DNA of 64,000 nt, from positions 496,001 to 560,000 of the forward strand of contig NZ_SJKB01000004.1 of NCBI RefSeq assembly GCF_004331465.1, given 5' to 3'. Position numbers and translations under genes: made by a program. The notes under the pieces were generated by a model. That model was given only the letters and a program-made list of their open reading frames with translations. It was not told where the DNA came from and ran no database searches. This stretch comes from Kribbella pittospori (lineage in GTDB: Bacteria; Actinomycetota; Actinomycetes; Propionibacteriales; Kribbellaceae). Below are positions 40,396 through 49,685 of this stretch, piece after piece. Each line of letters begins with the position of its first letter. Positions within the stretch are counted from its first letter, which is position 1.

Positions 40396-41328
40396 CTATC
40401 CGGACTCCATCGACCAGACCTGTACGCCGACTGGATCAATGGCCAGGTCGTACCGGGTCCAGCCGTCCGGGGCGTCCGGCGTACCGCGGAAGAATGTCGG
40501 CTGACCTGCGGCTTTACCTGCCGGCGCAGAGGTTTCATCTGGGCGGCCCAGTACGGCGACCGTCGGGCCGGCACCGCTGACGATCGCGGCCAGTCCGCTC
40601 CCCCGCAACTTGTGCACCAGCGCCAGGCTTTCCGGCATCGCGGGCTCGCGGTACTCCTGATGCAGCCGGTCTTCGGTCGCAATCAGCAACAACTCCGGGC
40701 GCGTGGTCATCGCGGCGACCAACAATGCCGCTTTTCCGGCATTCGCGGACGCGTCGATGTGGGAAACAACGCCAGGCAACAATCCGCGCGCCTCCTTTGT
40801 CAGCACGCGATTGTCGGGTACATAGGTGACCACCGCGAGCCCGTCCGCAGGGTCCAATCTGATCGCCCGGCCGGCGTCCCCTTCGGTCCACGCGATCGTG
40901 AATCCACCCAGCGCGGCCGCGGCCACATTGTCCGGATGCCCTTCGATCGCGTTCGCCAGTACGACGATCCGATCGCGATCCACCGGTACGCCGGCCAGCC
41001 CGTACGCCGCCGCGAGTCCGCCGACGATCGCGGCCGACGACGACCCCAGTCCGCGGCCGTGCGGGATCCGGTTCTCGCACCGCAACGTGAATCCGGGCAC
41101 CGGCACACCCAGCGCATCCAGGCCGGCACGGATCGAACGGACCACCAGATGCGACTCGTCCAGCGGCACCTCGCCCTCACCGGATCCGGTCACCTCGACA
41201 GTCACCCCGGATCCACCGGGCGTCACGACCAGGTCGTCGTACAGGGTCAAGGCCAGGCCGAGGGCATCGAAGCCCGGCCCGAGGTTGGCGCTGGTCGCGG
41301 GCACCCGGACCCGGACCTGGTCCGGCAT
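40396..41328 (-). CDS. thrB: Homoserine kinase
   Basis: A 310-residue GHMP-family kinase that phosphorylates homoserine in the threonine branch. Motifs are VPATSANLGPGFD (about 9-21), the ATP loop GRGLGSSSAAIVGG and the C-terminal IVSGAGPTVAVL. The ATG shares one base with the thrC stop (TGATG). It is the last gene of the argS-lysA-hom-thrC-thrB operon. Confidence 0.96.
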   Translation of the reverse strand: MPDQVRVRVPATSANLGPGFDALGLALTLYDDLVVTPGGSGVTVEVTGSGEGEVPLDESHLVVRSIRAGLDALGVPVPGFTLRCENRIPHGRGLGSSSAAIVGGLAAAYGLAGVPVDRDRIVVLANAIEGHPDNVAAAALGGFTIAWTEGDAGRAIRLDPADGLAVVTYVPDNRVLTKEARGLLPGVVSHIDASANAGKAALLVAAMTTRPELLLIATEDRLHQEYREPAMPESLALVHKLRGSGLAAIVSGAGPTVAVLGRPDETSAPAGKAAGQPTFFRGTPDAPDGWTRYDLAIDPVGVQVWSMESG

Positions 41329-42404
41329 CAGGCGAGGCCGGCGACGCGGGCGACGGCGTCGGTGTCGGCGGGTGTGACCGGGGACTCGTCCACCTTCGCG
41401 TGATCGAGCGCGGTGTCGATGTCCTTCAGGCCGTGACCTGTGACAGTGATCACGACGGTCGAGCCGCCGTGCAGCCATCCGTTCGCCTTCGCGTGCAGCA
41501 GACCGGCGACGCCGGCCGCCGACGCAGGCTCGACGAACACACCCTCGCGGGCGGCGAGCTCACGTTGTGCGGTCAGGATCTGCTCGTCGGTGACCATCTC
41601 GATCCGGCCGCCGGACTCGTCCCGGGCGGCCTCGGCCAGCGTCCAGGACGCCGGGTTCCCGACCCGGATCGCGGTCGCGGCGGTGTCCGGCTTCTCGACG
41701 ATCGCGCCACGCACGATCGGAGCCGCGCCCTCGGCCTGGAAACCCCACATCTGCGGGGTCTTCGAGGCCAGCTTGTCCTTGGCGTACTCCTGGTACCCCT
41801 TCCAGTACGCCGCGATGTTGCCCGCATTGCCGACCGGGAGCAGGTGCAGGTCGGGGGCGTCGCCGAGCGCGTCGCACACCTCGAACGCCGCGGTCTTCTG
41901 ACCCTCCAGACGGACCGGGTTCACCGAGTTCACCAGCGCGACCGGGTAGTGCTTGCCAAGCTCGCGGACGATCCGCAGGCAGTCGTCGAAGCCGCCGTCG
42001 ATGGTCACCAGCCGTGCACCGTGAACGATCGCCTGCGCCAGCTTGCCCTTCGCGATCCGGCCGGCCGGGATCAGCACCAGCGGGACCAGCCCGGCCCGAA
42101 CGGCGTACGCAGCCGCCGACGCCGAGGTGTTGCCGGTCGACGCGCACACGACGGCCTTGTCACCGGCCTGGGCGGCGAGCGAGATCGCGACCGTCATACC
42201 GCGGTCCTTGAACGAGCCGGTCGGGTTGTTGCCTTCGACCTTGAGCCAGACCTCGCACCCGGTCTGCTCGCTCAGCCACTGCGCGGCCACCAGCGGCGTC
42301 CCGCCCTCGCCGAGCGTGACCACGGGAGTGTCCGCCGAAACAGGCAGCCGGTCCCGGTACTCCTCGATCACGCCTTGCCACTGATGAGGCCGCTGCTGAG
42401 CCAT
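41328..42404 (-). CDS. thrC: Threonine synthase
   Basis: A 358-residue PLP enzyme converting O-phosphohomoserine to threonine. The PLP lysine is Lys66 in [11 protein letters not shown], and the phosphate-binding loop is [12 protein letters not shown]. This is the short form typical of actinobacteria. It lies four bases after hom and is coupled to thrB. Confidence 0.96.
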   Translation of the reverse strand: MAQQRPHQWQGVIEEYRDRLPVSADTPVVTLGEGGTPLVAAQWLSEQTGCEVWLKVEGNNPTGSFKDRGMTVAISLAAQAGDKAVVCASTGNTSASAAAYAVRAGLVPLVLIPAGRIAKGKLAQAIVHGARLVTIDGGFDDCLRIVRELGKHYPVALVNSVNPVRLEGQKTAAFEVCDALGDAPDLHLLPVGNAGNIAAYWKGYQEYAKDKLASKTPQMWGFQAEGAAPIVRGAIVEKPDTAATAIRVGNPASWTLAEAARDESGGRIEMVTDEQILTAQRELAAREGVFVEPASAAGVAGLLHAKANGWLHGGSTVVITVTGHGLKDIDTALDHAKVDESPVTPADTDAVARVAGLA

Positions 42405-42408
42405 GCCC

Positions 42409-43701
42409 TTATCCGCCTTCCACCCGCATCACACTGCTGACTTCACGAACGATGTCCATGTCGCGCAGGGTCTCCACGGTTGCGGACAACGCTGCGTCGG
42501 TCGCGGTGTGGGTGACCACCACCAACTGCGCGTCACTCCCCCGGCCCTCCTGGCGGACGGTCTGGATCGACACGTCGTGCTCGGCGAAGGCGTGGGCCAC
42601 TGCCGCCAGCACACCGGCCTTGTCGGCCACGTCCAGCGACACGTGATAGCGGGTCACCGCGTCACCCATCGGCCGCACGGCCCGCTGGGTGTACGACGAC
42701 TCGCCGACCCCCGGCACACCCTTGAGCCGGTTGCGCGCGGCGGACACGAGATCCCCGAGGACTGCACTGGCCGTCGGGGCGCCGCCGGCACCACGACCAT
42801 AGAACATCAGCTGCCCGGCCGCCTTGGATTCCACGAAGACGGCGTTGTACGCGTCCCGGACGGAGGCGAGCGGGTGGTTCGCCGGGATCATCGCCGGGTA
42901 CACCCGGGCGCTGACCGAGTCGGTCGTCTCGTCCAGCTCACAGATCGCCAGCGACTTCACCACACAGCCCATCTCGCGGGCCGAGGCGATGTCGGTCGCG
43001 GTCACGTCGGTGATGCCCTCGCGGTGTACGTCGGCGATGGAAACCCTGGTGTGGAAGGCCAAACTCGCCAGCAGCGCCGCCTTCGCGGCCGCGTCGAAGC
43101 CCTCGATGTCCGCGGTCGGGTCGGCCTCGGCGTACCCGAGTGCCTGGGCCTCCTCCAGCGCCTCGTCGAAGCCGGCGCCGGTGCTGTCCATCTTGTCCAG
43201 GATGTAGTTCGTGGTGCCGTTGACGATGCCCATCACCCGGGTCACGTCGTCACCGGCGAGCGACTCACGCAGCGGCCGCAGGATCGGGATCGCGCCGGCC
43301 ACGGCCGCCTCGAAGTACAGGTCGCGCTGGTACTTCTCCGCGGCGGCGAACAGCGTCGGTCCGTCCTCCGCGAGCAGTGCCTTGTTCGCCGTGACGACGG
43401 ACGCACCGTGCTCGAGCGCGGACAGGATCAGCCCGCGGGCCGGCTCCAGTCCACCGATCACCTCGATCACGAGGTCCAGGTCGCCGCGCGACACCAGGGC
43501 CTGCGCGTCGGTGGTGACCAAGGACGGGTCGACGGCGATGTCGCGCTCGCGACCGGCCCGGCGTACCGCGATGCCGGCGATCTCGAGCCGGGCGCCCACG
43601 CGGGCGGCGAGGTGATCAGCCTGCTCGGTCAGGATCCGCACGACTTCCGTGCCGACCACACCACAACCGAGCAGGCCTACCTTCAGAGGTTTGTCGTTCA
43701 C
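42409..43701 (-). CDS. hom: Homoserine dehydrogenase
   Basis: A 430-residue NAD(P)-dependent enzyme at the branch to threonine and methionine. It has the Rossmann motif [16 protein letters not shown] (about 9-24), the catalytic domain with VNGTTNYIL and [16 protein letters not shown], and a C-terminal ACT domain (about 350-430), the usual site for threonine feedback. The GTG start overlaps the lysA stop (GTGA). Confidence 0.96.
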   Translation of the reverse strand: MNDKPLKVGLLGCGVVGTEVVRILTEQADHLAARVGARLEIAGIAVRRAGRERDIAVDPSLVTTDAQALVSRGDLDLVIEVIGGLEPARGLILSALEHGASVVTANKALLAEDGPTLFAAAEKYQRDLYFEAAVAGAIPILRPLRESLAGDDVTRVMGIVNGTTNYILDKMDSTGAGFDEALEEAQALGYAEADPTADIEGFDAAAKAALLASLAFHTRVSIADVHREGITDVTATDIASAREMGCVVKSLAICELDETTDSVSARVYPAMIPANHPLASVRDAYNAVFVESKAAGQLMFYGRGAGGAPTASAVLGDLVSAARNRLKGVPGVGESSYTQRAVRPMGDAVTRYHVSLDVADKAGVLAAVAHAFAEHDVSIQTVRQEGRGSDAQLVVVTHTATDAALSATVETLRDMDIVREVSSVMRVEGG

Positions 43702-45104
43702 TCCTCAGCCCCCATGTCGAGCAGTAGCAGGTCGTCTTCGGTCTCTCGGCGTACGACGACCCGCGTTCGACCGTCCTTCACCGCGATCACCGGTGGCCGC
43801 GGTACGTGGTTGTAGTTGCTCGCCATCGACCGGCAGTACGCACCCGTGCCCGGTACGGCGATCAGGTCGCCGGGTCGCACGTCCGACGGGAGGAACTCGT
43901 CCTTGACCACGATGTCGCCGGACTCACAGTGCTTGCCGACCACACGAGCCAGCGACGGCTCGCTGTCGGAGTAGCGGTTGGCGAGCGTGCAGGAGTAGTC
44001 GGCGTCGTACAGGGCGGTGCGGATGTTGTCGCTCATGCCGCCGTCGACCGAGACGTAGGACCGGGAGGCGCCGTAGTCGAGCTCGACCTCCTTGACCGTG
44101 CCGACCGAGTAGACCGTGCACATGGCCGGGCCGACGATCGCGCGGCCGGGCTCGATCGAGACCTTGGGCACCTCGACCTCGAAGGCGCGGCACTCGTGCT
44201 CGACGATCTTGCCGAGCTCGGTCGCCAGCTGCGCCGGATCGGACGGGTCGTCCTGGGTCGTGTAGGCGATGCCGAAGCCACCACCGAGGTCGAGGTCCGG
44301 CATGTCCACGCCGAGCTCGTCGGAAACCCTTGCGTGCAAGGCGATCACGCGCTTCGCGGCCACCTCGAAGCCGGACGAGTCGAAGATCTGCGAGCCGATG
44401 TGCGAGTGCAGGCCGAGCAGCTCCAGCTCCGGCGCTTCGTTGACCCGGGCAACGGCTTCGAAGGCGGCACCGGAGGTGATCGAGAAGCCGAACTTCTGGT
44501 CCTCGTGCGCGGTCGCGATGTACTCGTGGGTGTGCGCCTCGACGCCGGCCGTGACCCGGATCATCACCGGCGCGGTCGTCTTCCGCTCCCGGGCCAGCTC
44601 GATCAGCCGGCTGATCTCGTACTCCGAATCGACGATGATCCGGCCGACACCGGCCTCCAGCGCGCGGACCAGCTCCCGCTCGGACTTATTGTTGCCGTGG
44701 AACCCGAGCCGCTTCGGGTCGGCGCCGGCCCGGAGCGCGACGGCCAGCTCACCCCCGCTGCAGACATCCAGGTTCAGGCCTTCTTCCATCACCCAGCGGA
44801 CGATCGTCGTACTGAGGAAGGCCTTTCCGGCGTAGTAGACGTCGAAGTCCTTGAAGGCGTGCTTGAACGCGCGGGCGCGGGCGCGGAAGTCGTCCTCGTC
44901 CAGCACGTACGCCGGGCTGCCGTGCTCGGCGACCAGGTCGCGGAGGTCGACACCGCCGATCACCAGTGAGCCCTCGGCCGACTTCTTCGCGGTGGACGAC
45001 CACAGCTGCGGGACCAGGTCGTTGACATCGCGCGGGGTGCTCAGCCAGGCGGGCCCGCGGTGCCCGGCCTGCGCGTGCAGGGCCCCCGCCTCGTGCGCCC
45101 TCAC
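43698..45104 (-). CDS. lysA: Diaminopimelate decarboxylase
   Basis: A 468-residue fold type III PLP enzyme performing the last step of lysine synthesis. The PLP lysine is Lys94 in VYYAGKAFLS. The glycine-rich phosphate loop LDLGGGFGIAYT and the C-terminal CESGD motif of the second active site are intact. The GTG start overlaps the argS stop by four bases. A 20-30-residue N-terminal leader before the catalytic fold is usual in actinobacteria. Confidence 0.96.
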   Translation of the reverse strand: MRAHEAGALHAQAGHRGPAWLSTPRDVNDLVPQLWSSTAKKSAEGSLVIGGVDLRDLVAEHGSPAYVLDEDDFRARARAFKHAFKDFDVYYAGKAFLSTTIVRWVMEEGLNLDVCSGGELAVALRAGADPKRLGFHGNNKSERELVRALEAGVGRIIVDSEYEISRLIELARERKTTAPVMIRVTAGVEAHTHEYIATAHEDQKFGFSITSGAAFEAVARVNEAPELELLGLHSHIGSQIFDSSGFEVAAKRVIALHARVSDELGVDMPDLDLGGGFGIAYTTQDDPSDPAQLATELGKIVEHECRAFEVEVPKVSIEPGRAIVGPAMCTVYSVGTVKEVELDYGASRSYVSVDGGMSDNIRTALYDADYSCTLANRYSDSEPSLARVVGKHCESGDIVVKDEFLPSDVRPGDLIAVPGTGAYCRSMASNYNHVPRPPVIAVKDGRTRVVVRRETEDDLLLLDMGAEE

Positions 45105-46759
45105 ATCCGCTCCGGAGCGGAGACGCCGAGCAGGTCCAGCCCGTTGGCGACCACGGTCCTGGTCGCGCCGACCAGGGTCAGGCGGGCCTTGTGCACCGGC
45201 TCCACCTCCTCGTCACCGCGCGGGAGCACGCGGCAGCTGTCGTAGAACTTGTGGAACGCGGACGCGGTGTCCTCCAGGTAGCGCGCGACCCGGTGCGGCT
45301 CGCGCAGCTCCGCCGCCGTTGCGACGATGCGCGGGAACTCGGCCAGCGCGCGGAGCAGGTCGCCCTCGCGCTCGTGGCTCAGCAGGCCCGGCTCGAACTC
45401 GTCCAGCTTGATGCCGAGCTCGTCCGCGTTGCGCAGGATCGACGCGAGCCGGGCGTGCGCGTACTGCACGTAGTACACCGGGTTCTCGCTGGCCTGCCGG
45501 GTCATCTCCTCGATGTCCAGCGTCAGCGGGGAGTCGGCCGGGTAGCGGCACAGCGTGTATCGCAGCGGGTCGACGCCGCCCTCCTCGACCAGCTCGGCCA
45601 GCGTGACGATGGTGCCGGCCCGCTTGGACAGCCGCATCTCCTCGCCGCCCTTGAGGATCTTCACCAGCTGGCCGATCAGGATCTCGATGTTGTGCTCGGG
45701 GTCGTCACCGGCACAGGCCGCGATCGCCTTCAGCCGGTTCACGTATCCGTGGTGGTCGGCGCCGAGCAGGTAGATACAGACGTCGAAGCCGCGCTCGCGC
45801 TTGTTCACGTAGTACGCCGCGTCGGAGGCGAAGTACGTCGGTTCGCCGTTCGAGCGGATCAGGACGCGGTCCTTGTCGTCGGTGAAGTCCGTCGTCCGCA
45901 TCCACAGCGCGTCGTCCGCGTCGTACAGATGACCCTGCTCGCGGAGCTTCTCGATCGCGTGGCCGACGCCGTCCTGCTCGTGCAGGCTGCGCTCGGAGAA
46001 CCAGACGTCGAACTTGGTCCGGAAGTGCTCGAGCTGGGCCTGCTGCTCCTTCAGCTGGCGCTCGTACCCCGCCTCGCGGAAGGCGATCAGCTGCTCGTCG
46101 GCGGGGAGGTCGGTGATGCCGGGGACCTCGGCGACGATCTGCTTGGCGAGGTCCAGGATGTACTCGCCGTGGTAGCCGTCCCCGGGGATCGGCTCGCCGT
46201 GCGCCGCGGCCTGCAGGCTGGCACCGAACTTGTCCATCTGGGCGCCGCGGTCGTTGATGTAGAACTCGCGGCTGACCTTCGCACCGGCCGCGGTCAGCAC
46301 CCGGGCGAGCGCGTCGCCGACGGCGGCCCAGCGGGTGTGGCCGAGATGCAGCGGGCCGGTCGGGTTGGCCGAGATGAACTCCAGGTTCACCGTCTGGCCG
46401 TGCAGGCTGTCGGAACCGCCGTACGCCGGGCCGGCGTCCAGGATCGCCTGCGCGATCTTGCCCTGGGCGTCCGCCGCGACCCGGATGTTGATGAAGCCCG
46501 GACCGGCGATCTCCACCGCGGTGATCGCGTCGTCGTCCTGCAGCTTGACCGCCAGCAGCTCCGCGAACTGGCGCGGATTCAGCCCCGCGCGCTTGCCCAG
46601 TTGCATGGCGACGTTGGTGGCGTAGTCCCCGTGCTCGGGGTTCTTGGGGCGCTCGACCTTCAGCTCGCGCGGCAGCCCGCCCTCGACGGTGATGGTCCCG
46701 TCGTCGGCGAGCGCGGTCAGGGCCTGGAGGATCTTCTCAGCGAGCTGTTCCGGAGTCAC
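45101..46759 (-). CDS. argS: Arginyl-tRNA synthetase
   Basis: A 552-residue class I synthetase. The N-terminal additional domain is followed by the HIGH-type motif HLGH in NPTGPLHLGHTRWA, the KMSKS-like segment MRLSKRAG and the DALR anticodon-binding domain ending in PERM. It is the first gene of the operon with lysA, hom, thrC and thrB, an arrangement common in actinobacteria. A tRNA-Arg gene lies one kilobase away on the other strand. Confidence 0.97.
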   Translation of the reverse strand: MTPEQLAEKILQALTALADDGTITVEGGLPRELKVERPKNPEHGDYATNVAMQLGKRAGLNPRQFAELLAVKLQDDDAITAVEIAGPGFINIRVAADAQGKIAQAILDAGPAYGGSDSLHGQTVNLEFISANPTGPLHLGHTRWAAVGDALARVLTAAGAKVSREFYINDRGAQMDKFGASLQAAAHGEPIPGDGYHGEYILDLAKQIVAEVPGITDLPADEQLIAFREAGYERQLKEQQAQLEHFRTKFDVWFSERSLHEQDGVGHAIEKLREQGHLYDADDALWMRTTDFTDDKDRVLIRSNGEPTYFASDAAYYVNKRERGFDVCIYLLGADHHGYVNRLKAIAACAGDDPEHNIEILIGQLVKILKGGEEMRLSKRAGTIVTLAELVEEGGVDPLRYTLCRYPADSPLTLDIEEMTRQASENPVYYVQYAHARLASILRNADELGIKLDEFEPGLLSHEREGDLLRALAEFPRIVATAAELREPHRVARYLEDTASAFHKFYDSCRVLPRGDEEVEPVHKARLTLVGATRTVVANGLDLLGVSAPERM

Positions 46760-46821
46760 CGCCTCAGCCTAATGGCCCCACCCCGAAACCCTTGACTCAC
46801 CATCCACAGCCCGGTACGCGC

Positions 46822-47352
46822 TCAGTGCCGTGCGCTCACGACGATCTGGGCGTTCGGAGTCAGGGCGGCGTCCCAGGCAACCGGCTTCCCGTCCATCGTG
46901 GCGGTGAGTGAGGTGCAGGCGTCTGCGAGGCATTTGCCGTCGTACTTCACGCCCCAGAGGGTGAAGAACTGTTGGAGGGTGGGGCGCTCGGCGGTGGTTT
47001 TGGCCTCGACGTACACCAGGCCGTCGGCAGTGTGCGTGTGTACGGCGGCCTGCTCGGCGCGGACCCGGTCGACGCCGATGCCGGCCGGGACCTGCACCGG
47101 CTTGCCGTCGACCGAGACCGCGATCTTCAGCGTGTACGGCGACGGGCCGGAGAAATCGAGCGGGAGCCGTTCGAACCCCGCCTTGTCGATGTACGACACC
47201 CCGTCCCGCGGCGCGTCCCAGGGCGGCGGACCGGTCCGGATCTCGGCCGGACCGGGCGGCGCAGGACCCACCTGGCAGCCGCCGGCCACACTCGTCATGA
47301 GGAGCAGGGCGGCCGCCGTCGCACCCACCCGGCGCCACCTGCCTGCTCTCAT
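46822..47352 (-). CDS. Small secreted lipoprotein, unknown
   Basis: A 176-residue predicted lipoprotein: basic start MRAGRWRR, hydrophobic stretch and lipobox VAGGC. The mature part is beta-rich with two Cys in CLADACTS that may pair. No known family was recognised. The ATG at 47352 gives a compact signal peptide; an ATG six codons earlier (47370) is possible, and neither has a good ribosome site. It stands alone between argS and the PspC gene, same strand. Confidence 0.7.
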   Translation of the reverse strand: MRAGRWRRVGATAAALLLMTSVAGGCQVGPAPPGPAEIRTGPPPWDAPRDGVSYIDKAGFERLPLDFSGPSPYTLKIAVSVDGKPVQVPAGIGVDRVRAEQAAVHTHTADGLVYVEAKTTAERPTLQQFFTLWGVKYDGKCLADACTSLTATMDGKPVAWDAALTPNAQIVVSARH

Positions 47353-47398
47353 GACGAGCCAGGTTGCCATGTGGCACCGGGGGTGCGGACCGCCGGGG

Positions 47399-47584
47399 TC
47401 AGTACTCCGACGGCATCAGGATCCAGAGCACCAGATAGATCAGGACCTGCGGGCCCGGGAGCAGACAACTGACCACGAAGATCAGCCGCATCGTGTTGGC
47501 CGAGATACCGAACCTGCGGGCCAGTCCGGCACAGACACCGCCGATCCAGCGACCGCTCGACGGGCGAACCAGTGTGCTAGCCAT
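47399..47584 (-). CDS. PspC domain membrane protein
   Basis: A 61-residue protein that is essentially one PspC domain: the arginine/glycine start RWIGGVCAGLARRFGISANT followed by a hydrophobic helix (LIYLVLWILMPSEY). PspC proteins take part in envelope-stress sensing. I chose the ATG at 47584, with AAAGGAAA upstream; the longer frame lacks support. Adjacent to but on the opposite strand from the tRNA. Confidence 0.87.
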   Translation of the reverse strand: MASTLVRPSSGRWIGGVCAGLARRFGISANTMRLIFVVSCLLPGPQVLIYLVLWILMPSEY

Positions 47585-47797
47585 GAGTTCAGATTTCCTT
47601 TCCACAGATGGACTTACCTCCACTATGACTCCGAATCCGCCCGAGTCGATCCCTCCACACCGCCGATCCAGGGTCCGCTCAGGGTGCCCCGGGCGACCGG
47701 ATCGGTGACCCACCTGGCGTCTTTCGTCGGGCGCCGCGCGGAGCGCACCCGATTCGGGACTCAGCGCACTTTCCTGCTACTGTTCTGACGTTCCTGA
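47585..47797. other. Intergenic region between PspC gene and tRNA-Arg
   Basis: About 210 bases without a supported gene. It must hold the promoters for the PspC gene (minus) and the tRNA (plus). I see no strong hexamer pair or repeat. Confidence 0.4.
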
Positions 47798-47869
47798 GCC
47801 CCCGTAGCTCAGGGGATAGAGCACCGCCCTCCGGAGGCGGGTGCGCAGGTTCGAATCCTGCCGGGGGCG
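47798..47869 (+). tRNA. tRNA-Arg (anticodon CCG)
   Basis: A full cloverleaf can be drawn. The acceptor is GCCCCCG paired with CGGGGGC, the D arm is GCTC/GAGC, and the anticodon stem is CCGCC/GGCGG with loop CTCCGGA (anticodon CCG at 47829+2, reading CGG). The T arm is GCAGG/CCTGC with loop TTCGAAT, and the discriminator is G. CCA is not encoded. It reads Arg CGG codons, common in this high-GC genome. Confidence 0.97.
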
Positions 47870-47930
47870 CGACCGATCTGGCCGATCCTTGCTCGCGGAG
47901 TGCGCGAGCGGTGGATCGGTCGTTGTGTTT
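47870..47930 (+). terminator. Hairpin terminator after tRNA-Arg
   Basis: Nested inverted repeats (CGACCGATC 47870-47878 with GATCGGTCG 47914-47922, and inside them GCTCGCG 47891-47897 with CGCGAGC 47903-47909) start at the tRNA 3' end and are followed by TTGTGTTTT. This is a good intrinsic terminator for the tRNA transcript. Confidence 0.65.
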
Positions 47931-47979
47931 TGTGGGGGTGCGACCCCCACACCCCGCCCGGAGGGGCTTCGCCCCCCGG
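47931..47979. repeat. Two G/C-rich inverted repeats
   Basis: A perfect nine-base stem (TGTGGGGGT / ACCCCCACA, loop GCG, 47931-47951) is followed by a second, one-mismatch hairpin (CCGGAGGGGC / GCCCCCCGG, 47958-47979). They lie between the tRNA terminator and the 37-bp repeats, and may act as further terminators or be REP-like elements. Confidence 0.55.
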
Positions 47980-48007
47980 ACCCCCCATCGTGGTGGCTGC
48001 TGTGGGT

Positions 48008-48213
48008 GCCTACGGATCCGGTGGCGGCTGTGGTTGCTGTGGTTGCTGTGGTGCCTACGGATCCGGTGGCGGCTGTGGTTGCTGTGGGTGCCTACGGATC
48101 CGGTGGCGGCTGTGGTTGCTGTGGGCGCCTACGGATCCGGTGGCGGCTGTGGTTGCTGTGGGCGCCTACGGATCCGTCTGGTGGGTTGCGGTGGGTGCCT
48201 ACTGGTCCGGTTG
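48008..48213 (+). repeat. 37-bp tandem repeat array (five copies plus one degenerate)
   Basis: Units start GCCTACGGATCCGGTGG at 48008, 48053, 48090, 48127 and 48164, with a degenerate sixth at 48197. Three intervals are exactly 37 bp; the first is 45 because of a nine-base internal TTGCTGTGG duplication (minus one base). All three forward frames stay open through it because the unit lacks stops, but codon structure shifts each unit, so it is not coding. There are no spacers, so it is not CRISPR. It separates the tRNA from the CHAT cassette. Confidence 0.8.
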
Positions 48214-48290
48214 TGGTGGTTGAGTGCGGTCGGTCACGGCGGGGTTGCTCGTAGTATTGTTGCGGGCTCTCGGTTGAAGGGGTCGGTGCT

Positions 48291-48953
48291 GTGAGGGCGC
48301 TGCTGGGGATTCCGTCACTGGTGCTGGGGATCGTCGTCGTGGCGATCGCGGACGGGGACGTCGCGCAACTTGTCGGGCTCGGGCTGTGGTGGGTCGGGGT
48401 GCTGCTGCTGGTGGATCTGTGGCTCGGGGACGGGCTGCCGGCTCAGTTCTTGTGGGGACTCGGGACGGCGTTGGCCGTGTGGGTCTACAGCTCGGACCGA
48501 GCCCAGGTTGTTGTCCTGGAGCATTGGGTTCTGATCATCACCGGGGTAGGCGTGGTGCTGATCTTGATGCTCCTGCAGCGATTGGGAACGGCCAGGAGGC
48601 CTCAACTGGCTGAGCCGGCCCGACCAGCGATGAAGGTGGCGGAAGGACCGGGGATCACCGGGCTGCTGCGGGTGATGGAGCGGTACGCCGTACAGGTTTC
48701 CGACCGTGGTGAGGTCGGCGGGGCGGATCCGCAGCAAGCGCTCAGGAGGTATCGGGACACTCACGGAAGCGACACGGTGTCGTCGTCCGCGGCGCCGCCC
48801 GCGTTGCAAGGTGCGGTCGTCCGGTTGGGGCGAGAACTGGAGGGCGTCCGGCAACGGCAGCCGATAGAGAGTGAAGCGTATGTCGCGGCCGTCGTGCTCA
48901 CCCGGTACGCCGAGCTCCTGGCCGACCTGACGCTCGAGCAAGAGCGAGTGTGA
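48291..48953 (+). CDS. Membrane protein of the CHAT cassette, unknown family
   Basis: A 220-residue protein with four predicted N-terminal membrane helices (about 1-95, with short loops) and a cytoplasmic C-terminal domain of about 120 residues that is predicted helical (ITGLLRVMERYAVQV; EAYVAAVVLTRYAELLADLT). The last segment resembles the C-termini of the two paralogous proteins that follow (AxxxLTxYxEL). The start is GTG 48291 with GAAGGGG eight bases upstream, and TAGTAT (48252-48257) may be the -10 of the cassette promoter. It overlaps the next gene (GTGA). Not recognised; context suggests a membrane partner of the CHAT protein. Confidence 0.78.
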   Translation: MRALLGIPSLVLGIVVVAIADGDVAQLVGLGLWWVGVLLLVDLWLGDGLPAQFLWGLGTALAVWVYSSDRAQVVVLEHWVLIITGVGVVLILMLLQRLGTARRPQLAEPARPAMKVAEGPGITGLLRVMERYAVQVSDRGEVGGADPQQALRRYRDTHGSDTVSSSAAPPALQGAVVRLGRELEGVRQRQPIESEAYVAAVVLTRYAELLADLTLEQERV

Positions 48954-49663
48954 CGGTGGCCAAGGACTTCGAGAACATCGTGCAGAAGGCCCTCGCCCGG
49001 TGGGACGAGGCCCGCGGGTTCGAGGCTCGGGGAGAGCTGCGCCACGCCTTCTGGGCCTACAGCAAGGGCATCGGATACTTCCTGTCCTATCTGCGGCTGA
49101 CCGATCGCCGGCACCTCGTGCCGGTTCACCACGCGATGGGAACGATGTGCCGTGAAATCGTCCGCGTGGCCGAGCTGCGTGGCTCCACCCGGGAGGCCGT
49201 GGACCATGCCCGGATGGGCCTGGCCGCCACCCATCTCGCCGCGCCGTCGGTCGGCCGGCCCGCGAAGGTCCGGCAGTTGCTCCGTACGCCGGCCGGCGAA
49301 TCGATGGTCCATCGCGTCATCGGAGGTGACGCACCACCGTTGACCGTCGCTGCCCTGGTCACCGCCGCTGCGGAATCACGGCTGATGCTGGCCGATCTCC
49401 TGCGCAGGCACCCCGGGCGGCAGCCCGCAGACCGCTGGACGATCGGCACCGGTGAACGCGTCAGCTACCCGGCGTACCTCACTCGCTATCGCCGGGCGGT
49501 GCTGCCCAGCTGTGCGGGGATGGACGAGACCACGGAGATGCGGCAACTGGCCGTCGAGGCGGTCCTCACCTACGACGAGCTGTGCCGGTCACAGCACGGT
49601 TCCGAGTCCGCCGTACGCCGTGCCACCGAGACGCTGGCCCGCATCGAGGGAGTCGTCCTGTGA
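48950..49663 (+). CDS. Helical protein of the CHAT cassette, paralogue A
   Basis: A 237-residue soluble, predicted all-alpha protein. It is paralogous to the next gene: both contain an ARxGLAAxHLAxPxxGRP segment and near the end an LPSCAG...EMRQLAxE...YxEL block (about residues 185-215 here). No family was recognised. The GTG start overlaps the stop of the membrane-protein gene; a second GTG two codons on is possible. The invariant Cys in LPSCAG stands out. It could be a substrate, adaptor or inhibitor of the CHAT protease encoded downstream. Confidence 0.78.
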   Translation: MTVAKDFENIVQKALARWDEARGFEARGELRHAFWAYSKGIGYFLSYLRLTDRRHLVPVHHAMGTMCREIVRVAELRGSTREAVDHARMGLAATHLAAPSVGRPAKVRQLLRTPAGESMVHRVIGGDAPPLTVAALVTAAAESRLMLADLLRRHPGRQPADRWTIGTGERVSYPAYLTRYRRAVLPSCAGMDETTEMRQLAVEAVLTYDELCRSQHGSESAVRRATETLARIEGVVL

Positions 49664-49685
49664 TCACTCGGCCAGGAGCACGCTG

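Noticed and set aside
48008..48213. Repeat array considered as CRISPR or as a Gly/Cys-rich protein
   Set aside because: Units are directly abutting with no spacers, and the 37-bp period shifts the frame each unit, so neither a CRISPR array nor a coherent repeat protein is encoded.
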